Assembly (NCBI GenBank): GCA_958448165.1
Contig: CAUDCW010000004.1
Span: forward strand, 147,262 to 211,261
Direction: 5' to 3'
Length of the DNA stretch: 64,000 bases
DNA from: an uncultured Oscillospiraceae bacterium
GTDB taxonomy: Bacteria; Bacillota; Clostridia; Oscillospirales; Acutalibacteraceae
The translations under genes and the position numbers were made by a program. Position 1 is the stretch's first letter. Every line of letters starts with the position of its first letter. Below the pieces are notes generated by a model that saw only the letters and a program-made list of their open reading frames with translations, was not told the DNA's origin and made no database searches. Shown one piece after another: positions 40,742-50,454 of the stretch.

Positions 40742-43700
40742 GTCGCTCTCCGCAAGGAGAGCGTGGATTGAAATAACCGCTAAAACGGCGGCAAAAAATG
40801 AAGAATTAGGTGTCGCTCTCCGCAAGGAGAGCGTGGATTGAAATTGGAGATTAGGCAAGCCCGAGAGGGCAAGCCGAGAGGGGGTCGCTCTCCGCAAGGA
40901 GAGCGTGGATTGAAATCGCTTAGGCTTGTCCTCAAGCGTCCATTCACGGTCCGGTCGCTCTCCGCAAGGAGAGCGTGGATTGAAATATTTTCGAGCCGCT
41001 GCGGAACGGCAGCGGCTTGCGTCGCTCTCCGCAAGGAGAGCGTGGATTGAAATAGTCTATGATTGACGACTCGCTGGGGGTGATAGAAGTCGCTCTCCGC
41101 AAGGAGAGCGTGGATTGAAATATGTTGCCTCATAGCACTCCTCCACTTCGACCAGTGTCGCTCTCCGCAAGGAGAGCGTGGATTGAAATAGAAGGTTGAA
41201 TACGACGAGGATGGAGATGTTGAAGTCGCTCTCCGCAAGGAGAGCGTGGATTGAAATAACCTTATCATCTGAGAGCAGAGTTGTTACGAAGGTCGCTCTC
41301 CGCAAGGAGAGCGTGGATTGAAATAGCAGATTGTTGACGGTACACTTAAAAACTATGGCGTCGCTCTCCGCAAGGAGAGCGTGGATTGAAATAGAAAGAT
41401 GTGAACAACTATATTGTTGTAACACCTGTCGCTCTCCGCAAGGAGAGCGTGGATTGAAATTACGAACAAATGTTCTATACTCTACCTATCGAATAGTCGC
41501 TCTCCGCAAGGAGAGCGTGGATTGAAATTTGTTATTGGTCACGTCATCATTGAGAAAATTTAAGTCGCTCTCCGCAAGGAGAGCGTGGATTGAAATGTAT
41601 CTCTCTCTGTCGGATTGCGATATGGTAAGCTGTCGCTCTCCGCAAGGAGAGCGTGGATTGAAATCACTGAATTGGTACTGACTGGAAGAAGATCGGTATG
41701 TCGCTCTCCGCAAGGAGAGCGTGGATTGAAATATAAGCGATGACGAAATGGTTATATTTGACGCTGTCGCTCTCCGCAAGGAGAGCGTGGATTGAAATTC
41801 TCTAGACGAACTGACCTACGGCTATCAAACAAGGTCGCTCTCCGCAAGGAGAGCGTGGATTGAAATAAAAATAATAAACAATAAACAATAAACAATTAGG
41901 TCGCTCTCCGCAAGGAGAGCGTGGATTGAAATCTTTCGGAATAGCAATGTATAATCACAACGCCTACAGTCGCTCTCCGCAAGGAGAGCGTGGATTGAAA
42001 TGCACATACTCTATCAACTTTTTAAAAGCGTATGCGGTCGCTCTCCGCAAGGAGAGCGTGGATTGAAATTCTTGATGTACCGACCACGCGCGCGGTAAAA
42101 TCGTGTCGCTCTCCGCAAGGAGAGCGTGGATTGAAATTCTTTGCTTGTTACCACTGATACAATCCCGTAGCCGAGTCGCTCTCCGCAAGGAGAGCGTGGA
42201 TTGAAATGCCGCTGTACACGTCGCAAAAAAATCATCTGAAGTCGCTCTCCGCAAGGAGAGCGTGGATTGAAATAAAAAAACGTGGGGGATTAATTCACCC
42301 TCAAAAGGTCGCTCTCCGCAAGGAGAGCGTGGATTGAAATTTATTTTCAGCAAAATTGAAATCATCACAATAGGTCGCTCTCCGCAAGGAGAGCGTGGAT
42401 TGAAATCTTACGACAAGTGGCTCGAAAAAGGCTACTTGCGAGTCGCTCTCCGCAAGGAGAGCGTGGATTGAAATAAGCACTTGCAGATTATAATGCGGAT
42501 CCATTTGACCGTCGCTCTCCGCAAGGAGAGCGTGGATTGAAATGACCGTCGGACTCTTTGACAAAAACACGGAAAGACAGGTCGCTCTCCGCAAGGAGAG
42601 CGTGGATTGAAATAATTTGACAAACGTAATTGCGACAAACGCACAGAGTCGCTCTCCGCAAGGAGAGCGTGGATTGAAATATCTCAGCAGGTCCTCAATT
42701 TACAGCAAAATTACGTCGCTCTCCGCAAGGAGAGCGTGGATTGAAATTGATTATCACACGCTAACAGAGTATCTGAGCAGTGGTCGCTCTCCGCAAGGAG
42801 AGCGTGGATTGAAATCGTTCGCAAGCTGCTTATAATACTTAATTACATCACCGGTCGCTCTCCGCAAGGAGAGCGTGGATTGAAATGGCTGTGTCCGATA
42901 TGTACGTGGAGAAGAAGCTTGGTCGCTCTCCGCAAGGAGAGCGTGGATTGAAATTGGCCAAGAGTGTATCAAGGCTGCAGGCGTGCAGACGTCGCTCTCC
43001 GCAAGGAGAGCGTGGATTGAAATTATAAGTATAGTCGGAGCGTTTCCCCTTTCGGCGTGCCGTCGCTCTCCGCAAGGAGAGCGTGGATTGAAATTACACA
43101 ACTTGGTATTTGCGGTTTTGATGTCATGGATGTCGCTCTCCGCAAGGAGAGCGTGGATTGAAATCATAGTGAGGTCCCAGTCATCAGCGATAACAACCTG
43201 TCGCTCTCCGCAAGGAGAGCGTGGATTGAAATAGATGCAAGCGATTGGGAAACCGTAAACACAGGCACGTCGCTCTCCGCAAGGAGAGCGTGGATTGAAA
43301 TGCTTAGCGGCTGCGCCGGGGCGCATCGTCGGCGGCGTCGCTCTCTGCAAGGAGAGCGTGGATTGAAATAAGTTGTAACACTTTGTAACAGATGTGTTCA
43401 AGAGTCGCTCTCCGCAAGGAGAGCGTGGATTGAAATTGTCTTGCGTAACAGCTTAAATATTGCCGCCGACAGTCGCTCTCCGCAAGGAGAGCGTGGATTG
43501 AAATCATAGTGAGGTCCCAGTCATCAGCGATAACAACCTGTCGCTCTCCGCAAGGAGAGCGTGGATTGAAATCCGGCTCGAGCCTACACACTTGATGAAC
43601 TTGCGAGGGTCGCTCTCCGCAAGGAGAGCGTGGATTGAAATATGGTACATATCGTGTTAAATCGGGAACGCACGAGTCGCTCTCCGCAAGGAGAGCGTGG

Positions 43701-45386
43701 ATTGAAATACTCGAAAGCGTTGTTATGAACGTATTACAGGAGGCTTGTCGCTCTCCGCAAGGAGAGCGTGGATTGAAATTTGACAATCCCTTGTAAGGGT
43801 CGCCCGTAAAGTGTCGCTCTCCGCAAGGAGAGCGTGGATTGAAATAGCTGCACGATTAACGATCCATCAATCAAGCTCGGTCGCTCTCCGCAAGGAGAGC
43901 GTGGATTGAAATATGCAGGGGCTAAACCTTGGTTTTTCTGACGGGCAGGTCGCTCTCCGCAAGGAGAGCGTGGATTGAAATATCAAGGTCGTATTCGGCA
44001 GCAAGTATATCATACACGTCGCTCTCCGCAAGGAGAGCGTGGATTGAAATAACAGACTTTATCAACATTGTTGCGTGGCGACAGAGAGCGTGGATTGAAA
44101 TACGAAGGTGAGCTTAAAGGTTTTGACAAGCTGTCGGTCGCTCTCCGCAAGGAGAGCGTGGATTGAAATCAGCTTTCCTGTTTGCTCATCCCTGACAGAG
44201 AGCTGGTCGCTCTCCGCAAGGAGAGCGTGGATTGAAATAAGTTACCGTCAAGTTAAAGAGGTGAGTAAATGACGTCGCTCTCCGCAAGGAGAGCGTGGAT
44301 TGAAATTAAAACGCTGTCACGATAGCGGCTACTGCGACAAGTCGCTCTCCGCAAGGAGAGCGTGGATTGAAATAGACCTCTGGGACGAGAGAGATTGTGA
44401 TTTCGATGTCGCTCTCCGCAAGGAGAGCGTGGATTGAAATCACGAAGATCGCCCGTGTCCTTTGGCGCACGCTGTGTCGCTCTCCGCAAGGAGAGCGTGG
44501 ATTGAAATAAGTTCTCCGCTCCGGTCATAGAGAAAATACCCTGTCGCTCTCCGCAAGGAGAGCGTGGATTGAAATGAGGCTGTCTGGGAGTCGGCGGCAT
44601 AATCTTTCAGTCGCTCTCCGCAAGGAGAGCGTGGATTGAAATAAGCCAGAGAGGATTCACGTTAAACGTCTGACATGTCGCTCTCCGCAAGGAGAGCGTG
44701 GATTGAAATCTCGCCTGTAGCAATCACAGCCTTGCCCTGGTGGACACGTCGCTCTCCGCAAGGAGAGCGTGGATTGAAATTTCTGCAGCTTGTCGAGTGC
44801 CTCGGTGTAGATTTGTCGCTCTCCGCAAGGAGAGCGTGGATTGAAATATCTGTTACACTAACTGTTACACATCTTGAACATGTCGCTCTCCGCAAGGAGA
44901 GCGTGGATTGAAATAGCGACGATACCAGACCGTCATCAAAGGTTAAAGTCGCTCTCCGCAAGGAGAGCGTGGATTGAAATGTATATCCGATTTTACAAAA
45001 GTATCACCGTTAAGCAGTCGCTCTCCGCAAGGAGAGCGTGGATTGAAATTTCTTCATATTCAGTAATCGCATTTGTGACTTTCGTCGCTCTCCGCAAGGA
45101 GAGCGTGGATTGAAATAATGTTATGAACGGACGGGACGGACAGAACGGTGGTCGCTCTCCGCAAGGAGAGCGTGGATTGAAATAAAACATACTCAAAGAG
45201 AGTCGAATATAAATATAGTCGCTCTCCGCAAGGAGAGCGTGGATTGAAATGATAAACCTCACGCTTAGCACCGTTGCTCAAGCCGGTCGCTCTCCGCAAG
45301 GAGAGCGTGGATTGAAATCCCGCCATATCGTACTCGACAAGGCTTGGCGCAATAGTCGCTCTCCGCAAGGAGAGCGTGGATGAAAT
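40742..45386 (+). CRISPR. Type I-C CRISPR array, 69 repeat units (hand count), 68 spacers
   Basis: The 33-nt repeat starts GTCGCTC, has the stem GCTCTCC/GGAGAGC around GCAA and ends GTGGATTGAAAT. Spacers range from about 33 to 39 nt; the mean period is about 68. Transcription is plus-strand from the leader. Exceptions: the repeat at 43337 has CTCTCTGC for CTCTCCGC; the repeat at 44084-44101 keeps only its 3' 18 nt; the last repeat (45355-45386) lacks one T. The spacer at 43165-43199 recurs at 43505-43539. The open frames through the array are repeat translations. Confidence 0.98.
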
Positions 45387-45506
45387 GCTCTGACAATTAT
45401 TCACTCAGCCGAGCAATGTGTCACTTTCCGGAAATGATTATCAATATAATCCACCTGAATAAAATATTCCGTACTAAACACCACCCCGTTATTAATTTAA
45501 AAATGC

Positions 45507-45535
45507 TTGACAAACATAAGGTAATGCTGTATTCT
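45507..45535 (+). promoter_or_regulatory. Promoter of the permease-prefix/PadR operon
   Basis: -35 TTGACA (45507-45512) and -10 TATTCT (45530-45535) are 17 bp apart. ACAT/ATGT-type inverted words overlap the start region: ATACATAG (45538-45545), GATGTATAT (45552-45560) and CTATGTAT (45568-45575). Confidence 0.65.
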
Positions 45536-45627
45536 AAATACATAGGAAAACGATGTATATAGAACTTCTATGTATAGGATGTATGACAAGATAAATATGA
45601 GTACACATTGCTGAGTGAGGTACTGTT

Positions 45628-47043
45628 ATGAATAATTATTTTTTAAAAAGAGTATCCGAGCTTATAGAGGACAAAACCGCTCGTAAGCAAATAAATACCG
45701 AGCTTGAAAGTCACCTGCTTGACAAGATTGACTACTATACCGAAATCGGCTATACCCACGAAGAAGCGGCAGAGAAAGCGACCGAGGAAATGGGCAATCC
45801 CGATGATATCGCCGTTCCTCTTAATTCCCTGCATAAAAAGGGAATAAACAAGAACATATGGAGCATTATCACCGCCGTTTTTGCCGTGTTTATTGCGCTA
45901 TTAAGCTTCAACATAATTCCGATTGAGCATAGCTTCCGCTACGGTGATCAAAGCTTTGCAATTTTCCATCGTGTGTCAATCGACTTTTTATCTCTCTTTA
46001 TCTGTGCGGCGTATCTGCTCCTGCTTTGCAAAGCCTACAGGCAGAAAAACATTGCTTCTGCGGCATTTGTTTCTCTGTCCTTGCTTGTGATGGCTTTTGC
46101 GTATCTCCCCGATATGCGCTATCCTGCATTTCAGTTTTCACTTTTTCAGCCATTGTTTTATCCTGCGGCGATGATTATAATGCACGGCTTTTACGCATTT
46201 TGCGACAGCATTTTCGGCTACAGCTACATACTCGACTCCGACAGATTATTCTATAATTGCGGTGCTGTTGGTATGTATTTGATATTGCTTGCCGTTGCCG
46301 TCACACTGTTTGTTGCAATTTTGCGTCAGAGCAGAATGAAAAAGGATCGCAGGTTGTGGCTGCCGATAAAAATTGCAAAGTCTGGTTTATGTATATTTCT
46401 TCTTGTTGACCTTCTTGTGCTGAGTGTCGCAACAATTCCTGCACTGACAAGTTTGAACACAAAACGCGATGAAATGCAGACAGCAAAGGAAAGGGCGATT
46501 CACTATGTGATTAACGCCGATTTGTCAAACGGAATTGAGCCGTTTGCTGACAGGCTTCTGAGCGACGGATATGAATATTGCTACAGCGAGGATAACATAT
46601 ATCAAAGCGTGCAGAAAACACTGCACAGCGGCTTTAACGATTCGCTGATTATCACTGTGGATTCTGAGAATAACCCGTATATATGCTACGCTCCTACCGA
46701 CTTTGACCCGAGTTTTATTTTTGAAGGAGGCGATGTCTGCCTCAGTCACGAGGAGCGACTGCAGATTAAAACAGATATGACGCTTGACGAGTTTATGGAG
46801 CTTGGATTTTACGGCAAAGCTATAATGGTATCAAAGTCAATTTGTCCCGACAACGAAGAACAGAATACCATTGACTTTTCGTTCGATTTGCCCGGTGAGG
46901 GATATGACGATTTTCAGTGCCGTTTTGGTTATGATTCTTCCGAGAAGAAATATTATCTTACCGGTACAGAGAATATGAAAGAAGCTTATGAGGAAGCGCA
47001 GAAAATGTTCGGCGACAGCGAAAATTATACTGTTTCAGGATAA
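45628..47043 (+). CDS. Permease-prefix-domain (DUF1700-like) membrane protein
   Basis: A 471-residue protein. The N-terminal about 70 residues (YFLKRVSELIEDKTARKQINTELESHLLDKIDYYTEIGYTHEEAAEKATEEMG) match the permease prefix domain 1 / DUF1700-like helix bundle. About seven membrane segments follow (for example NIWSIITAVFAVFIALLSF and YLILLAVAVTLFVAIL), then a soluble C-terminal domain (about 300-471). Such proteins are normally encoded with PadR regulators, as here, although a MITE copy separates the two genes. The function of the family is not defined. Confidence 0.8.
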   Translation: MNNYFLKRVSELIEDKTARKQINTELESHLLDKIDYYTEIGYTHEEAAEKATEEMGNPDDIAVPLNSLHKKGINKNIWSIITAVFAVFIALLSFNIIPIEHSFRYGDQSFAIFHRVSIDFLSLFICAAYLLLLCKAYRQKNIASAAFVSLSLLVMAFAYLPDMRYPAFQFSLFQPLFYPAAMIIMHGFYAFCDSIFGYSYILDSDRLFYNCGAVGMYLILLAVAVTLFVAILRQSRMKKDRRLWLPIKIAKSGLCIFLLVDLLVLSVATIPALTSLNTKRDEMQTAKERAIHYVINADLSNGIEPFADRLLSDGYEYCYSEDNIYQSVQKTLHSGFNDSLIITVDSENNPYICYAPTDFDPSFIFEGGDVCLSHEERLQIKTDMTLDEFMELGFYGKAIMVSKSICPDNEEQNTIDFSFDLPGEGYDDFQCRFGYDSSEKKYYLTGTENMKEAYEEAQKMFGDSENYTVSG

Positions 47044-47054
47044 ATTACATTTAA

Positions 47055-47225
47055 GGAAACACTGAATAAATCACGCTGAAAGCTGTTTGCACATCTTCCC
47101 GCCATATTTTCCGTCAGGCTGACCAAAAAATCCTCGTAATGCGACAGCATTACTGCGGGTTATTTGTCCAACCTAACGAAAAATCTGACGGCGCAATATG
47201 CACAAACAATTTAATCAGTGTTTCC
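47055..47225. mobile_element. MITE-like palindromic element, copy 4
   Basis: A 171-bp copy with termini GGAAACACTGAATAAATC and TTTAATCAGTGTTTCC. It fills the gap between the permease-prefix gene and padR and so divides a probable operon. Confidence 0.85.
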
Positions 47226-47251
47226 TTAACTATAGAAACGGAGTGTTTTAA

Positions 47252-47584
47252 ATGAAAATCAGTAAGGAGCTTATCAAGGGCAGCACATCAATGCTTGTTA
47301 TGAGCGTTTTGAGGGGCAAGGACCTTTATGGCTACAAAATCATCAAGGAGCTTGAGCTGTGCAGTGAAAACGTGTTTGAGCTTAAGGAGGGGACGCTTTA
47401 CCCGATACTCCACGCTCTTGAGCAGGAGGGATTTCTTGAAAGCTATTGGGAAGAATTTGACGGCAGAAAGCGCAAATACTACCATCTCACACGCAAGGGG
47501 ATAAAGCAGCTTGAAGACAAGCAAAAGGAATGGAAGGTATTTTCAAAGTCTGTCGATAAGGTTCTGGGAGCACAGTTTGCGTGA
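47252..47584 (+). CDS. PadR-family transcriptional regulator
   Basis: A 110-residue winged-helix regulator. The PadR core is seen in KGSTSMLVMSVLRGKDLYGYKIIKEL, ELKEGTLYPILHALEQEGFLESYW and GRKRKYYHLTRKG; the C-terminal helix is short (subfamily 2 type). SD AACGGAG precedes ATG. PadR proteins usually repress their own operon by binding ATGT/ACAT-type inverted sequences; such words lie at the 45507 promoter. Confidence 0.93.
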   Translation: MKISKELIKGSTSMLVMSVLRGKDLYGYKIIKELELCSENVFELKEGTLYPILHALEQEGFLESYWEEFDGRKRKYYHLTRKGIKQLEDKQKEWKVFSKSVDKVLGAQFA

Positions 47585-47610
47585 CGGTACCGAAAAAAAG
47601 GTATAATAAA

Positions 47611-47655
47611 TGCAGCCCTATTGAGCACTTGCGCTTAATAAGGCTGCATATTTTT
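47611..47655 (+). terminator. Terminator after padR
   Basis: Arms TGCAGCC (47611-47617) and GGCTGCA (47642-47648) with inner pairs, followed by TATTTTTTATT. It also lies at the end of the convergent TetR gene. Confidence 0.75.
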
Positions 47656-47682
47656 TATTATTCTTAAAAAACGATATCATAT

Positions 47683-48336
47683 TTATTGCCCGTCGGCTTT
47701 AATAAATCCGTGCTTAAGATAATTGATATGCTTTTTATATTCGTCCGTTGCCTGCTGCATCGTTATTTTGCCGTCAAAGTATGCGGAAATATACTTTATC
47801 GTCAGCATATTAATAAGCATCGCAAGCATAAGCATATCCTCACGACTTGAGGCTGCAAGGTTTTCGGTGTTGAAGTTGTCAAAGAATGCCGACATTTTTG
47901 TCACGCTGTCACACATTTCGTTGTTTATCTGAAGTCCGTTAAACAGCGACACGGTTTTCTCGTTGAAAATTTTAATCAGGTCAAACGACTTGATGTTTTG
48001 TAACATCTGCTTGACAAGTGGTTCGTTTTCAGTGCCTTTTATTGAAAGATAATATTCAAAGCGTGCGTCAAACACCTTGAAAATATCATATTTTTCTTTA
48101 ATAGAATTCATATAATCGCTGAATTCTTTTTGTATCCTTACAAAATAAATGTAGGCATATAAATCAGCCTTGTTTTTGAAGTAATAATAAAATCCGCTTC
48201 GTGATATTCCGGCTGATTGTGCAATCTTAAAAACCGAAACCTTTTCATACGGGGTCGTTGAAAATTCCAATACGGCAGCGTCAATAAGCTTTTTCTTTTT
48301 TCCTTCCTTCAGTTGATTAAAAGCCTCTGTCGGCAT
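47683..48336 (-). CDS. TetR-family transcriptional regulator
   Basis: A 217-residue repressor. The N-terminal HTH (residues about 10-55) reads KKLIDAAVLEFSTTPYEKVSVFKIAQSAGISRSGFYYYFKNKADLYAYIY, the classic TetR pattern. The C-terminal ligand domain is all helical and unassigned. AGGAGG precedes ATG. Promoter and operator are visible upstream and point to autoregulation. No transporter gene is divergently adjacent; the physiological target is unknown. Confidence 0.92.
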   Translation of the reverse strand: MPTEAFNQLKEGKKKKLIDAAVLEFSTTPYEKVSVFKIAQSAGISRSGFYYYFKNKADLYAYIYFVRIQKEFSDYMNSIKEKYDIFKVFDARFEYYLSIKGTENEPLVKQMLQNIKSFDLIKIFNEKTVSLFNGLQINNEMCDSVTKMSAFFDNFNTENLAASSREDMLMLAMLINMLTIKYISAYFDGKITMQQATDEYKKHINYLKHGFIKADGQ

Positions 48337-48351
48337 TTGTACCCCTCCTCG

Positions 48352-48362
48352 GACACTGTGTC
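48352..48362 (-). promoter_or_regulatory. Probable TetR operator (GACACTGTGTC)
   Basis: An 11-nt perfect palindrome GACAC-T-GTGTC centred at 48357, 16-26 nt before the TetR start codon and just downstream of the -10 box, the position expected for a self-repressing site. Confidence 0.55.
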
Positions 48363-48373
48363 AAATTTTCTAA

Positions 48374-48402
48374 ATTATATTCTGATTATTTTTTGATGTC
48401 AA
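48374..48402 (-). promoter_or_regulatory. Consensus promoter of the TetR gene
   Basis: On the minus strand: -35 TTGACA (48402-48397), 17-bp spacer, -10 TATAAT (48379-48374), both exact consensus. Confidence 0.8.
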
Positions 48403-48473
48403 GAAAATAAAGCCAAAAATAAATAAATTTACAGATTGGTAATATAATGTTGTTTTCACAGTCGGCAAAAGTC

Positions 48474-48502
48474 TTGAAGAAAAAATAAATTTGTGATAAG
48501 AT
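48474..48502 (+). promoter_or_regulatory. Possible promoter of miaB
   Basis: -35-like TTGAAG (48474-48479) and -10-like TAAGAT (48497-48502), 17 bp apart, about 35 nt before the miaB start. Weak match. Confidence 0.35.
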
Positions 48503-48537
48503 AATCTTTAAGTTTAATAGAATGGAGTACAAGCGAC

Positions 48538-49941
48538 TTGAGCGAAAAAGAAACTTTTCTCGATACTCAGAATGAATATATAAACCTTGTTGCCGAGATT
48601 ATGCAGATAAGGGCAATCGGCGACAAACCGATGGCGTATATCCGCACCTACGGCTGTCAGCAGAATGTAGCCGACAGCGAAACAATCAAGGGTATGCTTG
48701 CGCAAATGGGCTACGGCTTCACCGATTCACCCGAGAACGCCGATTTTATCCTGTTTAACACCTGCGCCGTGCGTGAGCACGCCGAGGACCGTGTGTTCGG
48801 CAATGTCGGTGCGATAAAATCTATCAAGAAAAAGCATCCGAGCGTGCTTATAGCACTTTGCGGCTGTATGATGGAGCAGGAGCATATCGCAAAGCGGATT
48901 TACAAGAGCTTTCCGTTTGTCGGTCTTGTGTTCGGCACTCACTGCCTGCACGAATTCCCCAAAATGCTTTACAACAGCCTGCTCACAGGCAAGAGGCAGT
49001 TCATCAGAAATAACGACGATTTGCTTGTTCACGAGGGTATGCCGAAGCTTCGGGACGGTCAGTTCAAGGGCTGGCTGCCGATAATGTACGGCTGCGACAA
49101 CTTCTGTTCCTACTGCATTGTGCCTTATGTAAGAGGCAGAGAGAGAAGCCGCAAGAGCGAGCTTATTCTGGAAGAAGCAAAAGAGCTTATAAATAACGGC
49201 TACAAGGACATAACTCTGCTGGGGCAGAATGTCAATTCCTACGGCAAAGGACTTGACGAGGACATAACCTTTGCGCAGCTTCTTAAAATGATTGATGCAA
49301 TCGACGGTGATTATGTACTGCGCTTTATGACCTCACACCCCAAGGACTGCACAAAGGAGCTTATCGACACAATAGCCGAAAGCCGCCACATTTCAACTCA
49401 CCTGCATCTGCCGTTTCAGTCGGGCAGCAACAGGATTTTAAAGCAGATGAACAGGCGATATACAAGGGAAAAGTACCTTGAAATCGTTAACTACGCCAAA
49501 GAGAAAATTCCCGGACTTTCTCTTACAAGCGATATTATCGTCGGCTTCCCCGGTGAGACCGAGGAGGATTTTCAGGACACACTGTCGCTTATTGAGGAGG
49601 TTGGCTTTACCTCGCTGTTCACCTTTATTTACTCAAAGCGTGTCGGTACACCTGCCGCAAAAATGGACGACCCCACAACCGATGAGGAAAAGTCAGATCG
49701 TTTTCAGCGGCTTCTGAAAGTGCAGGAGAAAATCGCCGCCGCACGCTGTGCCGAAATGGTGGGAACAACGCAGAGAGTATTGTTTGAGGAAAAAACAAAG
49801 AAAGACGGCATATTAAACGCCAGAACATCAGGCAATATTGTTGTTGAGGTTCCGGCAGATGAAAATATGATTGGCTGTTTCGGCAATGTTGAAATAACTG
49901 AGGCAGGCAACTGGGTTTTAAAAGGTAATTTACTAAATTAA
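48538..49941 (+). CDS. miaB: tRNA-2-methylthio-N6-dimethylallyladenosine synthase MiaB
   Basis: A 467-residue radical SAM methylthiotransferase adding the methylthio group at tRNA A37. The N-terminal UPF0004 cysteines are in TYGCQQNVADSE, NTCAVREHAEDR and LCGCMMEQ; the radical SAM cluster C-x3-C-x2-C is in GCDNFCSYCIVPYVRGRERSR; a TRAM domain closes the protein (about 400-467). TTG at 48538 has GGAG about 10 nt upstream. It heads the miaB-ylbF-mutS-mutL-miaA cluster; miaA makes the i6A that MiaB modifies. Confidence 0.95.
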   Translation: MSEKETFLDTQNEYINLVAEIMQIRAIGDKPMAYIRTYGCQQNVADSETIKGMLAQMGYGFTDSPENADFILFNTCAVREHAEDRVFGNVGAIKSIKKKHPSVLIALCGCMMEQEHIAKRIYKSFPFVGLVFGTHCLHEFPKMLYNSLLTGKRQFIRNNDDLLVHEGMPKLRDGQFKGWLPIMYGCDNFCSYCIVPYVRGRERSRKSELILEEAKELINNGYKDITLLGQNVNSYGKGLDEDITFAQLLKMIDAIDGDYVLRFMTSHPKDCTKELIDTIAESRHISTHLHLPFQSGSNRILKQMNRRYTREKYLEIVNYAKEKIPGLSLTSDIIVGFPGETEEDFQDTLSLIEEVGFTSLFTFIYSKRVGTPAAKMDDPTTDEEKSDRFQRLLKVQEKIAAARCAEMVGTTQRVLFEEKTKKDGILNARTSGNIVVEVPADENMIGCFGNVEITEAGNWVLKGNLLN

Positions 49942-49975
49942 CTTATAAATGATATAAATTGAAAGGAAGATTAAA

Positions 49976-50380
49976 ATGGATATTATCACAATGGCAAGAG
50001 AGATAGGACACGCAATTCAGCAGGAGGACGCTTATGTAAAGCTTCAGGTTGCACAGCAGAACAGCGACAACGATAAAGAGCTTCAGGACTTGATCGGCGA
50101 ATTCAACCTCAAGAGAATGTCAATCAACAACGAAGCACAGAAGAGCGACCGTGACGACGATAAGCTTCAGAAGCTCAACGCAGAGATGCGTGAGGTTTAC
50201 TCAAAGATTATGTTGAATGAAAATATGAACGCATATAACGAGGCTAAGGAAGAGCTTGACTCAATACTTCAAAGAGTGCTTACAATCATCAGCAACTCGG
50301 CAAACGGTGAGGACCCGGACACAACCGATTATTCGCCAAGCTGCACAGGAAGCTGTTCAAGCTGCGGCGGCTGTCACTAA
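49976..50380 (+). CDS. YlbF/YmcA-family protein with a C-terminal cysteine cluster
   Basis: A 134-residue, helical YlbF/YmcA-type protein (core: IGHAIQQEDAYVKLQVAQQNSDNDKELQDLIGEFNLKRMSIN...). In Bacillus the related proteins form the Y-complex that assists RNase Y and competence/biofilm development. The end SPSCTGSCSSCGGCH has five cysteines, compatible with Fe-S or metal binding as proposed for the Y-complex. ymcA likewise lies between miaB and mutS in Bacillus. Confidence 0.88.
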   Translation: MDIITMAREIGHAIQQEDAYVKLQVAQQNSDNDKELQDLIGEFNLKRMSINNEAQKSDRDDDKLQKLNAEMREVYSKIMLNENMNAYNEAKEELDSILQRVLTIISNSANGEDPDTTDYSPSCTGSCSSCGGCH

Positions 50381-50454
50381 AGACAAATAGAGATAAGCTG
50401 CGGCTTCACTGTACTTTGAATAATTATTACAACTAATATCGAGAGGTGAAATCA

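Noticed and set aside
40780..45404. Many open frames on both strands within 40780-45404, with repeated peptides such as SIHALLAESD or SLSARRAWIEI
   Set aside because: They are translations of the CRISPR repeat in different frames and have no ribosome binding sites.
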